Origin: Lachnospiraceae bacterium GAM79
GTDB taxonomy: Bacteria; Bacillota; Clostridia; Lachnospirales; Lachnospiraceae
DNA length: 64,000 nt
Assembly: GCA_020735665.1 (NCBI GenBank)
Contig: CP085928.1
Coordinates: 2,650,501 to 2,714,500 of the forward strand
Direction of reading: 5' to 3'
A program made the position numbers and the translations under genes. The stretch's first letter is position 1. Every line of letters begins with the position of its first letter. Below, piece after piece: positions 39,669-46,811 of this stretch. The notes beneath the pieces are model-generated. The model saw nothing but the letters and a program-made list of their open reading frames with translations. It searched no databases and had not been told where the DNA came from.

Positions 39669-39734
39669 AAAAACTGGCATATGGATCATCATATTTTCGG
39701 AAGAAAAGATACCTGATCCGCATGTCAGTTTTTT
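39669..39734 (+). terminator. terminator after secreted paralogue A
   Basis: AAAAACTG-G-CAT..GGATCA pairs with TGATCC-G-CATG-T-CAGTTTTTT, ending in T6. Confidence 0.75.
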
Positions 39735-39755
39735 GTTGCCTTTATTTTCTTCATC

Positions 39756-39784
39756 TTGCTATCCTCTGTGAACTACGTTACAAT
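39756..39784 (+). promoter_or_regulatory. sigma-A promoter for the first tethered-sigma operon
   Basis: TTGCTA (39756-39761), 17 bp, TACAAT (39779-39784), 48 nt before the small gene at 39832. Confidence 0.6.
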
Positions 39785-39831
39785 GAAATCTGGAGAGACG
39801 GTGAGACGTGGTAGAAAAGGAAGTGAGTATT

Positions 39832-39996
39832 ATGTGTAATTTAAGTCAGGGTATCAAGGAAGAAAGTGAAGCTAAAGGTGAAGAGAAGGCAAGAACAGAG
39901 ATTGTACTAAATATGCATAAGAAAGGCTATTCTTTGGATCAGATTGTCGAGATAACAAATCTGGATGTTAGTGCAGTAAAGGCTATAATAGGCTAA
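39832..39996 (+). CDS. small protein resembling the C-terminal tail of Rpn-type nucleases
   Basis: 54 residues beginning MCNLSQGIKEESEAKG, behind GGAAGTGAGTATT. The Ser/Glu/Lys helix followed by NMHKKGYSLDQIVEITNLDVSAVKAII looks like the tail of Rpn/PD-(D/E)XK transposase-like proteins of Clostridia, but the nuclease domain is absent and no remnant is visible upstream. It is either a solitary tail gene or a degraded copy. An operator-like or antitoxin-like role is not supported by anything visible. It is 75 nt upstream of the tethered sigma gene and probably co-transcribed with it. Confidence 0.6.
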   Translation: MCNLSQGIKEESEAKGEEKARTEIVLNMHKKGYSLDQIVEITNLDVSAVKAIIG

Positions 39997-40071
39997 ACAG
40001 AGAAAACGGATCTGACATATTTCTATTAAAAGTATACAAAAATGAAAAAACAGGCGTGTGGGAGGATGCAA

Positions 40072-41862
40072 ATGATTTGCAAAACATGTGGGAATGATCT
40101 GCAGGGAAATGAATATAACTGTCCGTTCTGTGGGGCGGCAGTCGATTATACAGAGGCGGTGGAGCAGGCAAAAGCCGGAAAGGAAGAAGGCTTTTCCTAT
40201 CTGTATGAGATGACATATCGGAATAAACTGTATATTGCGATGAAATACATGAAGAATGAAGATGAAGCAATGGATGTTCTCCATGATTCTTATGTGAAAG
40301 CATTTGAACGGCTTTCCAGTCTTCAGGATGCAAATTCATTTCCGGGATGGCTCAGTACCATTGTTGCAAATACCGCAAGGAATACATTGAGAGATCGCCA
40401 TACAGTGAATTTTTCGGATATGCAGAGAGAAGATCAGGATGGGGAGGCATTTGAATATTCGATTGCAGATGAGAACATGACAGCCCAGCCTGAGATGGCA
40501 TGTACAACGAAAGAAACGCAGGAAATGGTACAGGAGCTGATTGGATCATTGTCTGATGAACAGAGAATGTGTGTGCTGATGTTTCATATTGAAGGATACA
40601 GCATAAAAGATATTGCGACAGTTCTTGGATGTTCAGAGAATACAGTAAAGTCCAGATTGAATTATGGACGTAAGAATATCAAGGCAAAGGCAGAGGAGCT
40701 TCAGAAGAAGGGCTACAAGCTGTACAGCTACACACCTATGGCACTTCTTACCTATCTGCTCATGGCAGAACGAGGAACTATGCTGGTAGCAGGAACCTTC
40801 GACAAGCTGGCAGGTGTTGGAAGTGTAGTCGGTGCCGGACTGATCCATGGTGGAGCAGCAGGTGCGTTATCTGCTGCGGGAAGTACAGTCACAGCCGGGG
40901 GTACCGGAGTCGCCGGAGCTGCAGGGTCGGCAGCGGGAACAGGTGCAGCGGCAGGAGGAAAGACTGCGGCAGCTACAGCGGCAAAACAGACCTTCTTGAA
41001 AACAGTAGCAGGAAAGATCACAATGGCGGCAGCAGGAGTGGCAGTAGCAGGTGGAGCAGCCGGAGTAACAATCTATAATCATAATAAGAATACTTGGCAG
41101 GATGCGTATACAGAAATAATAAAAGAATACAGACAGGAAATTGAGAATTATAGCTGGCAGACTTCACAAGTGAGGGAGAATGAACCGACGTTGGTAGGAG
41201 AATCCAGAGCGATTACTGTTGCTGATATTATGGGAGATGATACTCCTGAACTGATCTTTGCGGCACAGGATGAATCAGATCCGAATAAAGCTGATCTTCA
41301 TATATATACATATATAGATAATGAAGCAATACAGGTCTATAGTGGAGAACTTGATACAAGGTCAGATGAGAATCGGGACAAATGGGGATCAGAAGGAACA
41401 CCATATGTATTAGTTTGCACTAGAGAAGTTTCAGAAAATGGATGCCGGATGTATATACTTTGCAGCGATGGACAAAGTGATAATACAGAGATTGGTGTCA
41501 TAGATAAGATGATAGAATTCGATGTGGCTACTTCTCGTGGAGATAGCTTACAACCGATTGTCTGGACCTGTCATGCAGAACAGGTGGGGGATGAAGAAAC
41601 GGTGCCGGTTGCAGAACGGGATGGTATATCTGTGGCCTGGGAGGAATATCAGACAAAACGCGACGAAATATATCAAGAAGTGGATAGTGAGGTTCTGAAG
41701 AACATGGCGGCGACAGCTCCTTATGGCATATATGATCAGTTGGCAGATATTAACAGAGATTCGTCAGGAAATATAACGGCAGATCGAAATTTAGGAGGAG
41801 TAAGTGACGGATGTGAAATGTCCTATGCAGGTGCATTGAAATATTTTAAAGAGAGCAAATAA
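40072..41862 (+). CDS. membrane-tethered zinc-ribbon ECF sigma factor (paralogue 1)
   Basis: 596 residues. ATG 40072 is chosen because GGAGG (40061-40065) is 6 nt upstream and the N-terminus then matches its paralogue. Order: zinc ribbon (Cys 3, 6, 17, 20), sigma region 2 (about 30-110; FSYLYEMTYRNKLYIAMKY, DEAMDVLHDSYVKAF, FPGWLSTIVAN), linker, sigma region 4 (about 155-215; LSDEQRMCVLMFHIEGYSI, LGCSENTVKSRLNYGRKNI). Then come a Gly/Ala-rich stretch (about 250-305), one membrane segment (about 310-335) and an extracytoplasmic domain of about 260 residues with DIMGDDTPELIF. The fusion puts sensor and sigma in one chain; release by proteolysis is inference. No separate anti-sigma gene is present. 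Confidence 0.85.
   Translation: MICKTCGNDLQGNEYNCPFCGAAVDYTEAVEQAKAGKEEGFSYLYEMTYRNKLYIAMKYMKNEDEAMDVLHDSYVKAFERLSSLQDANSFPGWLSTIVANTARNTLRDRHTVNFSDMQREDQDGEAFEYSIADENMTAQPEMACTTKETQEMVQELIGSLSDEQRMCVLMFHIEGYSIKDIATVLGCSENTVKSRLNYGRKNIKAKAEELQKKGYKLYSYTPMALLTYLLMAERGTMLVAGTFDKLAGVGSVVGAGLIHGGAAGALSAAGSTVTAGGTGVAGAAGSAAGTGAAAGGKTAAATAAKQTFLKTVAGKITMAAAGVAVAGGAAGVTIYNHNKNTWQDAYTEIIKEYRQEIENYSWQTSQVRENEPTLVGESRAITVADIMGDDTPELIFAAQDESDPNKADLHIYTYIDNEAIQVYSGELDTRSDENRDKWGSEGTPYVLVCTREVSENGCRMYILCSDGQSDNTEIGVIDKMIEFDVATSRGDSLQPIVWTCHAEQVGDEETVPVAERDGISVAWEEYQTKRDEIYQEVDSEVLKNMAATAPYGIYDQLADINRDSSGNITADRNLGGVSDGCEMSYAGALKYFKESK
40645..40740 (+). repeat. 96-bp tract near-identical to 44543-44638
   Basis: Inside the sigma region 4 coding part of the first tethered sigma gene. 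Three differences in 96 bases against the paralogue, all in third codon positions, while flanking parts of the two genes have diverged much more. Points to recent duplication or gene conversion. Confidence 0.8.
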
Positions 41863-41877
41863 TAAAAAATTATTAGC

Positions 41878-41921
41878 GTGCCTTTGGCTGTTTATGAGGA
41901 TCGGTCGAAGGCATTTTATTT
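41878..41921 (+). terminator. terminator after tethered sigma 1
   Basis: Stem TGCCTT-T-GGC / GTC-G-AAGGCA followed by TTTTATTTTA. Confidence 0.65.
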
Positions 41922-41950
41922 TATAAGAGAAAGTTCATTCTATAAAAAAA

Positions 41951-42029
41951 CTCTCCGACTGAAAATACCGAATCTCTCCGATTGTATTTCCAAAAACTCT
42001 CCGATTGAAAATGCAAAAACTCTCCGATT
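41951..42029 (+). repeat. four CTCTCCGAYT boxes with exact 23-bp spacing
   Basis: Copies begin at 41951, 41974, 41997 and 42020. The 10-bp box is CTCTCCGATT (first copy CTCTCCGACT), and the 13-bp spacers are AT-rich and differ. The array ends about 50 bp upstream of the second candidate ECF promoter, inside the 331-nt gap between sigma 1 and the small membrane-protein gene. Strict spacing of about two helical turns suggests cooperative binding of a regulator. Confidence 0.85.
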
Positions 42030-42079
42030 ATACTTAAAAAATGGTGTCTGAAAAATTTTTAAAAAATTTCAAAAAATAT

Positions 42080-42109
42080 AAAACTTTTTTGCAACCTCTG
42101 TGTCATATA
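42080..42109 (+). promoter_or_regulatory. candidate ECF-sigma promoter, copy 2
   Basis: AAAAC at 42080, T6 at 42085-42090, GCAACC, then TGTCATATA (42101-42109). The preceding AT-rich block resembles that of copy 1. It is 85 nt upstream of the small membrane-protein gene and its secreted partner, and downstream of the 23-bp box array. Confidence 0.6.
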
Positions 42110-42193
42110 GGTGAAACGATACAGAGGTTGCATTTTTTATGGATGAATTTCCGGATGAAATGTTCCTCAGATAAAGAAAAGGAGAATAAAAAA

Positions 42194-42547
42194 ATGAAGA
42201 AAATGAAAAGAATCGAAATCGCACAGTACATCGCATTGGGAGCAACCTGTTTAACCGTTTTAGGATTTGTCCTTTCCGGTATTTTTGGTGGCAGGATCCC
42301 GATGTCTATGATGGGGTATGGAGTTATGGCAGGCATTGTTTCCTATTTCTTTGGTGGATTTGGAACTGCGGTAAAGATGGCAGGCAAGATCGCCAAATGG
42401 GGCTGGCTCATCGTACCATTTCCGTATGACATCGTTACAGGTATGGTATCCTTCATCATCTCGATCATGGTATTTATCGGACTGCCGATCATTCCGATCC
42501 GTAAGGCATACAAAGAGCAGATGATGGATGTTGAAACAGTTGAGTAA
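42194..42547 (+). CDS. small polytopic membrane protein of unknown function
   Basis: 117 residues. Start ATG 42194 is chosen over the longer upstream frame because AAAGGAG lies 7-13 nt upstream and the longer frame would cross the promoter-like sequence. Predicted helices at about 10-32, 40-60 and 82-105, with the basic IPIRKAYKEQMM near the end. Polar, Gly-rich loops (FFGGFGTAVKMAGKIAKWG). Not recognised. It is followed after 30 nt by a secreted protein gene, both under candidate ECF promoter copy 2, so an envelope or export-accessory role is plausible. Confidence 0.7.
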   Translation: MKKMKRIEIAQYIALGATCLTVLGFVLSGIFGGRIPMSMMGYGVMAGIVSYFFGGFGTAVKMAGKIAKWGWLIVPFPYDIVTGMVSFIISIMVFIGLPIIPIRKAYKEQMMDVETVE

Positions 42548-42577
42548 AAAGAATGTAGAAAGAGAGGACAGATTATT

Positions 42578-43666
42578 ATGAGTAGAAAAATGAAACAGAT
42601 CATGTTAGCAGTAATTTTAATGGTGATGATGTGTGCAGTAAGTCCTGCGCGAAAGGTATCCGCAGAGGTGTTAAACAGTCCACAGCAGATCGTATGGGGA
42701 CAGAGTTACAGTGGCGAGCTGGAGGATGCACAGAATACATATGAGTATACATTTACGATGAAGAAATCCGGTACATTTTCTCTTGCGATTGCGACGGAGG
42801 AAATTGGAAAGACACACACCGGGCTTAATTATATAAAAGTCAGCGATATGTATGATAATGAGATCTATACAGCATCAGTCAGTGAAGGAAATGGCAGCTA
42901 TAAGGCAGAATTATTAGCAGGTGATTATAAATTATCACTGTGTGCAGGATTCTATACAGGCTGCAAGTTTACATTTACCGCATCATACAAGGCATCCGGC
43001 GAGACACGTTCCGAGGTATGGCTGTCACAGAATGATGAGAAAACGATGGCATTTACCTATAAGGCAGGTACGACCTATAAAGGACAGTTTGCATTTAACG
43101 AGACAACAGATATCTATAAGATGAAGATGACAAAGAACCGGTACATGAACATTCAGATCAACAGCAAGATCAAGGAAATGAATGTTGTGATCGAGAATAC
43201 AAATGGTGACATTCACTATATTCAGACGGGTGTTACACCGGGAACCAGAAAATACACATTTTTCCTGCCAAAGGGAACCTACTACATCACGATGACCAAA
43301 GGCTGGCCATATAGTGTTGATCCAAATTATGCCGGAATGTATACATTTAAGACGACATTTACAGATGTTCCGAAGACCACTGTAAACAAGGTAAAGAATC
43401 TTTCATCCGGAAAGTTAAAGGTAACATGGAAGTGCAAGAGCAAGGCGACCGGATATCAGATCCAGATCGCAACGGATAAGAAATTCAAAAAGAATAAGAA
43501 AGTATATGATGCGCCATTTAAGAATTACAATAACTGTACATTCTGGGATCTGAAAAAGGGCAAGACTTATTATGTCCGTGTCCGTTCTTATGTAAAGGCA
43601 GGTTCCCGCGAGAAGAAATGTTATTCTGCATGGAGCAAATACAAGACTGTAAAGATAAAGAAATAG
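42578..43666 (+). CDS. secreted protein with PPC-like and Fn3-like domains (paralogue B)
   Basis: 362 residues. Signal peptide 1-29 (MKQIMLAVILMVMMCAVSPARKVSA). The body follows the same plan as the product of 38563-39645: unit one from VWGQSYSGELEDAQNTYEYTF to FTFTASYKASGETRSE, unit two with DIYKMKMTKNRYMNIQI and KYTFFLPKGTYYITMTKG, and a C-terminal Fn3-like module (GYQIQIATDKKFKKNKK, GKTYYVRVRSYVK, YSAWSKYKTVKIKK). Both modules fit a cell-surface or glycan-binding role; neither carries an anchor. Second gene of the unit headed by the small membrane protein. Confidence 0.8.
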   Translation: MSRKMKQIMLAVILMVMMCAVSPARKVSAEVLNSPQQIVWGQSYSGELEDAQNTYEYTFTMKKSGTFSLAIATEEIGKTHTGLNYIKVSDMYDNEIYTASVSEGNGSYKAELLAGDYKLSLCAGFYTGCKFTFTASYKASGETRSEVWLSQNDEKTMAFTYKAGTTYKGQFAFNETTDIYKMKMTKNRYMNIQINSKIKEMNVVIENTNGDIHYIQTGVTPGTRKYTFFLPKGTYYITMTKGWPYSVDPNYAGMYTFKTTFTDVPKTTVNKVKNLSSGKLKVTWKCKSKATGYQIQIATDKKFKKNKKVYDAPFKNYNNCTFWDLKKGKTYYVRVRSYVKAGSREKKCYSAWSKYKTVKIKK

Positions 43667-43727
43667 AATATAATGTTATCCTGATTTTGTGGTATGTTAT
43701 AATAATGCAAAAAATATCCAAAAGCTT

Positions 43728-43758
43728 AAAACTTTTTATCCACCTGATCTGTCCAATA
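43728..43758 (+). promoter_or_regulatory. candidate ECF-sigma promoter, copy 3
   Basis: AAAAC at 43728, T5 at 43733-43737, CC-ACC, then TGTCCAATA (43750-43758). It is very close to the start of the 42-codon gene (ATG 43776), giving a leader of roughly 10-15 nt that contains AGGAGGTGAG. It would drive the second tethered sigma gene, hence autoregulation. Confidence 0.55.
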
Positions 43759-43775
43759 AACAGGAGGTGAGATAT

Positions 43776-43904
43776 ATGGATGTGTGGAAGGCAGTGTGCG
43801 CGTTTGTTGCATTGTTAAGAAAAGAACGAAAGGAGCTGCCGGATGATCCGGAACGCAAGAAAGAATTATTTGACCGGATCGAGCATGACAGGCAGTCCAG
43901 ATAA
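43776..43904 (+). CDS. 42-residue charged small protein upstream of sigma 2
   Basis: MDVWKAVCAFVALLRKERKE and then an acidic/basic helix (PDDPERKKELFDRIEHDRQSR). It has an excellent Shine-Dalgarno (AGGAGGTGAG 7 nt upstream) and a candidate ECF promoter just ahead. One short hydrophobic patch with a single Cys and an amphipathic remainder suggest a helical regulatory peptide. No family recognised. It lies 65 nt upstream of tethered sigma 2 and is probably co-transcribed. A role as inhibitor or adaptor for the sigma factor is speculation. Confidence 0.6.
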   Translation: MDVWKAVCAFVALLRKERKELPDDPERKKELFDRIEHDRQSR

Positions 43905-43969
43905 ATAAAGGTATAAAGAAAATATATAAATTACAGAAATAAGATAAAAAGCAGGAGGAGCAGGATAAC

Positions 43970-46426
43970 ATGAAGTGCAGAACATGCGGAAATGATTTAC
44001 AGGGGAATGAATACAACTGTCCGTTTTGCGGAAGCTGTGTGGATTATACACAGGCAGTGGAACAGGCAAAGGCAGGGCGTGAAGAAGGATTTACGTTCTT
44101 ATATGAGAATACATATCGGAATAAACTCTACATTGCAATGAAGTATATGAAGAATGAGCAGGATGCAATGGATGTCCTTCAGGATGCCTATATAAAGGCA
44201 TTTGCCAGATTAGATAGTTTACAGGATGCAAATGCATTTCCGGGATGGATGAGTACGATCGTGGTAAATACTGCGATCAATGCACTTCAGAAGAAAAAGG
44301 CAGTCTTGTTTTCTGATCTGCAGAATGAAAATGATGAAGGGGATGTCTTTGAGTATAATCTGGAAGATGAAAACATGAGCACACAGCCGGAGATGGCATG
44401 TACCGTGCAGGAGACACAGGATATGGTGCGGGAGCTGATCAATTCCCTGTCGGATGAACAGAGAATCTGTGTGCTTATGTTCCATCTGGAGGGTTACAGT
44501 ATCAAGGATATTGCCACAGTATTGAACTGTTCCGAGAACACCGTAAAGTCCAGACTGAATTATGGACGTAAGAATATCAAGGCAAAGGCAGAGGAGCTTC
44601 AGAAGAAGGGCTACAAGCTTTACAGCTACACACCGATGTGTCTTCTTGTATATCTGCTTATGGCAGAACGTGGAAATATGATCGTTACGCATGTATTTGA
44701 GCAGATGGCAGGTCTTGGTGGAAATATTGCAGCCGGCATCATTCATGGTGGTGCTATGCAGATGGCAGGCAATGTTACAGGTGGGGCTGCACAGGCAGGA
44801 GCCGCCGGACAGGTAGCAGGAGGAATTACACAGGCAGGAACTGCCGGACAGGTAGCCGGAGGAGCCACACAGGCAGGAACTGCCGGATCGGCTGCGGGTG
44901 CAGTAGAAACCGGAAAAACTGTAGCAGCTACAGTTGGTAAACAGGCGTTTATAAAGACCATGACAGGAAAGATTGCGATCGCAGCCGCTTCGATCGCGAT
45001 TGTAGGCGGAGTCGCAGGTGGTACAATCGCCTATAAGTATTCACAGGATAAGGCAAAAGCTACCGATAAAAAGGAAGCAACAGAAGCAACCGATGATACA
45101 TCAGATCAGACGACCACCGGTGAAGCAGATGCTTCAACGACAGAGATAACGACAGAAGCGTCAACGGAGATAACTACAGAGTCAGCTATCGATGAAAGTC
45201 TTTATAAAGCAGCATACAAAGAGGTACTTGAATCCTATAAGACACAGATCGACAATTATTACTGGCAGTATGAATATGATTATTCCACAAAGACTGCAAA
45301 AGAAGAACAGACGCCGATCGTATTTGCCGATGTTACAGGTGATGGTGTGCCGGAGATGATCCTGGTAAGATCAGAACAGAACGAAGCTTCAATTGCACAG
45401 ATGGATATTTATAGCTTTGACGGAACAAAAGCAAAGAGAATCTTTGGAACGGATATGGAAGAATATGGTGGCTGGGATATAAATGCCGCTTCCGGAACCA
45501 GTTATTATCTGTTTACGACTAAGAAGGGAACCTTATATGCATATAGTGGGTTCGGAGATGAGAGTTATACAGACAGTTATATCAAATTCACGGTAGATGA
45601 TTCCGGCATGCTTCAGAAGTCAACAACCTGGACAAGAAGGAAAGGTCCGAATGACGATTATTCAGCAACTGTTGTCACATGTCAAAAGAATGGTTCTGAG
45701 ATTACAGAGGATAAGTATAATGCTCAGGTAGAGAAGCTGCAGAAGAATTTTGATACGTTATTAATGTATAATGGACAGGGCAAGGATAAAGCCAAGGAGG
45801 TTCTTGGTACGCTGGATGATACCGCTATGACTTATGATGAGGCTATGGAATATCTTGGAACGATCACACAAAAAGAAACAGATAAGGCGGACAAAAATCA
45901 GAGGGCTTCTAAAGACGGAAAAGAGATATCTGCCGGAAATGCAGGAGAAGTAAAGATGACATTACCGGAGGATCTCCCGGAAAGCTTTCTTATGTCAAGC
46001 GGAGTTGGTGCATGGGGCTCCAGTATGGATATCAAACCGGATGGAACCTTTACAGCTTCGTTTCACGACAGTAATTATAGTGGCAGGGGAGTTTCCAGTG
46101 GATCCGGATCCTTTAAGAATATTACGCAGATTGACAAATATACATATACCATGGAGCTGGATACCCTGAACTATGATGATGAGCTTGGCAAAGAAACAAC
46201 AGATGACAATGGCTATACAACTACTTTCACAGAGCTGTATGGAATTGCCGGGGGTACTACCTTTACGGTGTATCTTCCGGGTGCACCGACAGCAGATATG
46301 CCGGATGGAATGAAGAATTGGCTGGGCTTTCATTATTACAATGTCCCGATACCGGATGCCCTTGACTGCTATGCCATTTATAATGTAGATAAGGAAAATG
46401 GATATTTCAGCACAGGGTTACAGTAA
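43970..46426 (+). CDS. membrane-tethered zinc-ribbon ECF sigma factor (paralogue 2)
   Basis: 818 residues. Same plan as the product of 40072-41862: zinc ribbon (Cys 3, 6, 17, 20), sigma region 2 (DAMDVLQDAYIKAF, FPGWMSTIVVN), sigma region 4 (LNCSENTVKSRLNYGRKNI), a Gly/Ala/Gln linker containing a 13-residue tandem repeat (QAGTAGQVAGGAT), one membrane segment (about 332-355) and a Thr/Glu-rich stalk. The extracytoplasmic part is about 460 residues. Its first half matches paralogue 1 (DVTGDGVPEMIL, then IYSFDG). The last 170 residues are extra: a beta-rich domain starting GEVKMTLPEDLPESF. Start ATG lies 11 nt after AGGAGGAG. Confidence 0.85.
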   Translation: MKCRTCGNDLQGNEYNCPFCGSCVDYTQAVEQAKAGREEGFTFLYENTYRNKLYIAMKYMKNEQDAMDVLQDAYIKAFARLDSLQDANAFPGWMSTIVVNTAINALQKKKAVLFSDLQNENDEGDVFEYNLEDENMSTQPEMACTVQETQDMVRELINSLSDEQRICVLMFHLEGYSIKDIATVLNCSENTVKSRLNYGRKNIKAKAEELQKKGYKLYSYTPMCLLVYLLMAERGNMIVTHVFEQMAGLGGNIAAGIIHGGAMQMAGNVTGGAAQAGAAGQVAGGITQAGTAGQVAGGATQAGTAGSAAGAVETGKTVAATVGKQAFIKTMTGKIAIAAASIAIVGGVAGGTIAYKYSQDKAKATDKKEATEATDDTSDQTTTGEADASTTEITTEASTEITTESAIDESLYKAAYKEVLESYKTQIDNYYWQYEYDYSTKTAKEEQTPIVFADVTGDGVPEMILVRSEQNEASIAQMDIYSFDGTKAKRIFGTDMEEYGGWDINAASGTSYYLFTTKKGTLYAYSGFGDESYTDSYIKFTVDDSGMLQKSTTWTRRKGPNDDYSATVVTCQKNGSEITEDKYNAQVEKLQKNFDTLLMYNGQGKDKAKEVLGTLDDTAMTYDEAMEYLGTITQKETDKADKNQRASKDGKEISAGNAGEVKMTLPEDLPESFLMSSGVGAWGSSMDIKPDGTFTASFHDSNYSGRGVSSGSGSFKNITQIDKYTYTMELDTLNYDDELGKETTDDNGYTTTFTELYGIAGGTTFTVYLPGAPTADMPDGMKNWLGFHYYNVPIPDALDCYAIYNVDKENGYFSTGLQ
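44543..44638 (+). repeat. 96-bp tract near-identical to 40645-40740
   Basis: Second member of the pair, inside the sigma region 4 coding part of tethered sigma 2. Three mismatches in 96 bases. Confidence 0.8.
44792..44908 (+). repeat. three tandem 39-bp units in the sigma 2 linker
   Basis: Units start with CAGGCAGGA at 44792, 44831 and 44870, period exactly 39 bp, so 13 residues (QAG-AGQ-AGG). The third unit is diverged at its end. Copy-number change would keep the frame and alter linker length before the membrane segment. Confidence 0.8.
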
Positions 46427-46469
46427 ATAGTAAGATGTTTTGGATACGATGAAACCTGTATAAACGCAG

Positions 46470-46508
46470 AAAGCTGTAAAAATTTACGTTGAATTTTACA
46501 GCTTTTTT
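46470..46508 (+). terminator. terminator after tethered sigma 2
   Basis: 12-bp perfect stem AAAGCTGTAAAA / TTTTACAGCTTT with a T-tract to 46508. Its loop overlaps the -35 hexamer of the next promoter. Confidence 0.85.
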
Positions 46509-46517
46509 GCATATACT
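46489..46517 (+). promoter_or_regulatory. probable promoter of the toxin-antitoxin pair
   Basis: TTGAAT (46489-46494) lies in the loop of the preceding terminator; 17 bp; TATACT (46512-46517). The antitoxin starts at 46562 after AAGGAAGGAG. Confidence 0.55.
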
Positions 46518-46561
46518 ATTAGTAGAAATGAGCAATACATAAAGGAAGGAGTTGAAAGTAT

Positions 46562-46810
46562 ATGGCTAACATTTTACCAGTTTCAGATTTGAGAAATTAT
46601 AATGAAGTTCTGAAAAATTGTCACAAAGGAGAGCCTGTGTATCTGACTAAGAATGGTAGAGGACGTTTTGTGGTTATGGATATTGAAGATTATGAACGTG
46701 ATCGAGCAGAAAAGAAGCTCTTGATGAAACTTCAGGAAGCAGAAGAAGCGGTAAAGGATGGTGAAGGCTGGCTTAGCCTGGAAGAACTAAAAGAACAAAT
46801 GGGGGAATGA
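46562..46810 (+). CDS. Phd/YefM-family antitoxin
   Basis: 82 residues. NILPVSDLRNYNEVLKNC and GEPVYLTKNGRGRFVVMDIEDYE are the Phd/YefM DNA-binding fold. The Glu/Lys-rich C-terminus (LQEAEEAVKDGEGWLSLEELKEQMGE) is the flexible segment that neutralises the toxin. It should repress its own promoter and inhibit the downstream toxin, whose start lies 1 nt after its stop. Two-gene type II module with strict coupling. Confidence 0.92.
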   Translation: MANILPVSDLRNYNEVLKNCHKGEPVYLTKNGRGRFVVMDIEDYERDRAEKKLLMKLQEAEEAVKDGEGWLSLEELKEQMGE

Positions 46811-46811
46811 A

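Noticed and set aside
41951-42029. CRISPR array
   Set aside because: Repeat unit is only 10 bp with 13-bp spacers and four copies; no cas genes. Spacing is that of regulator sites.
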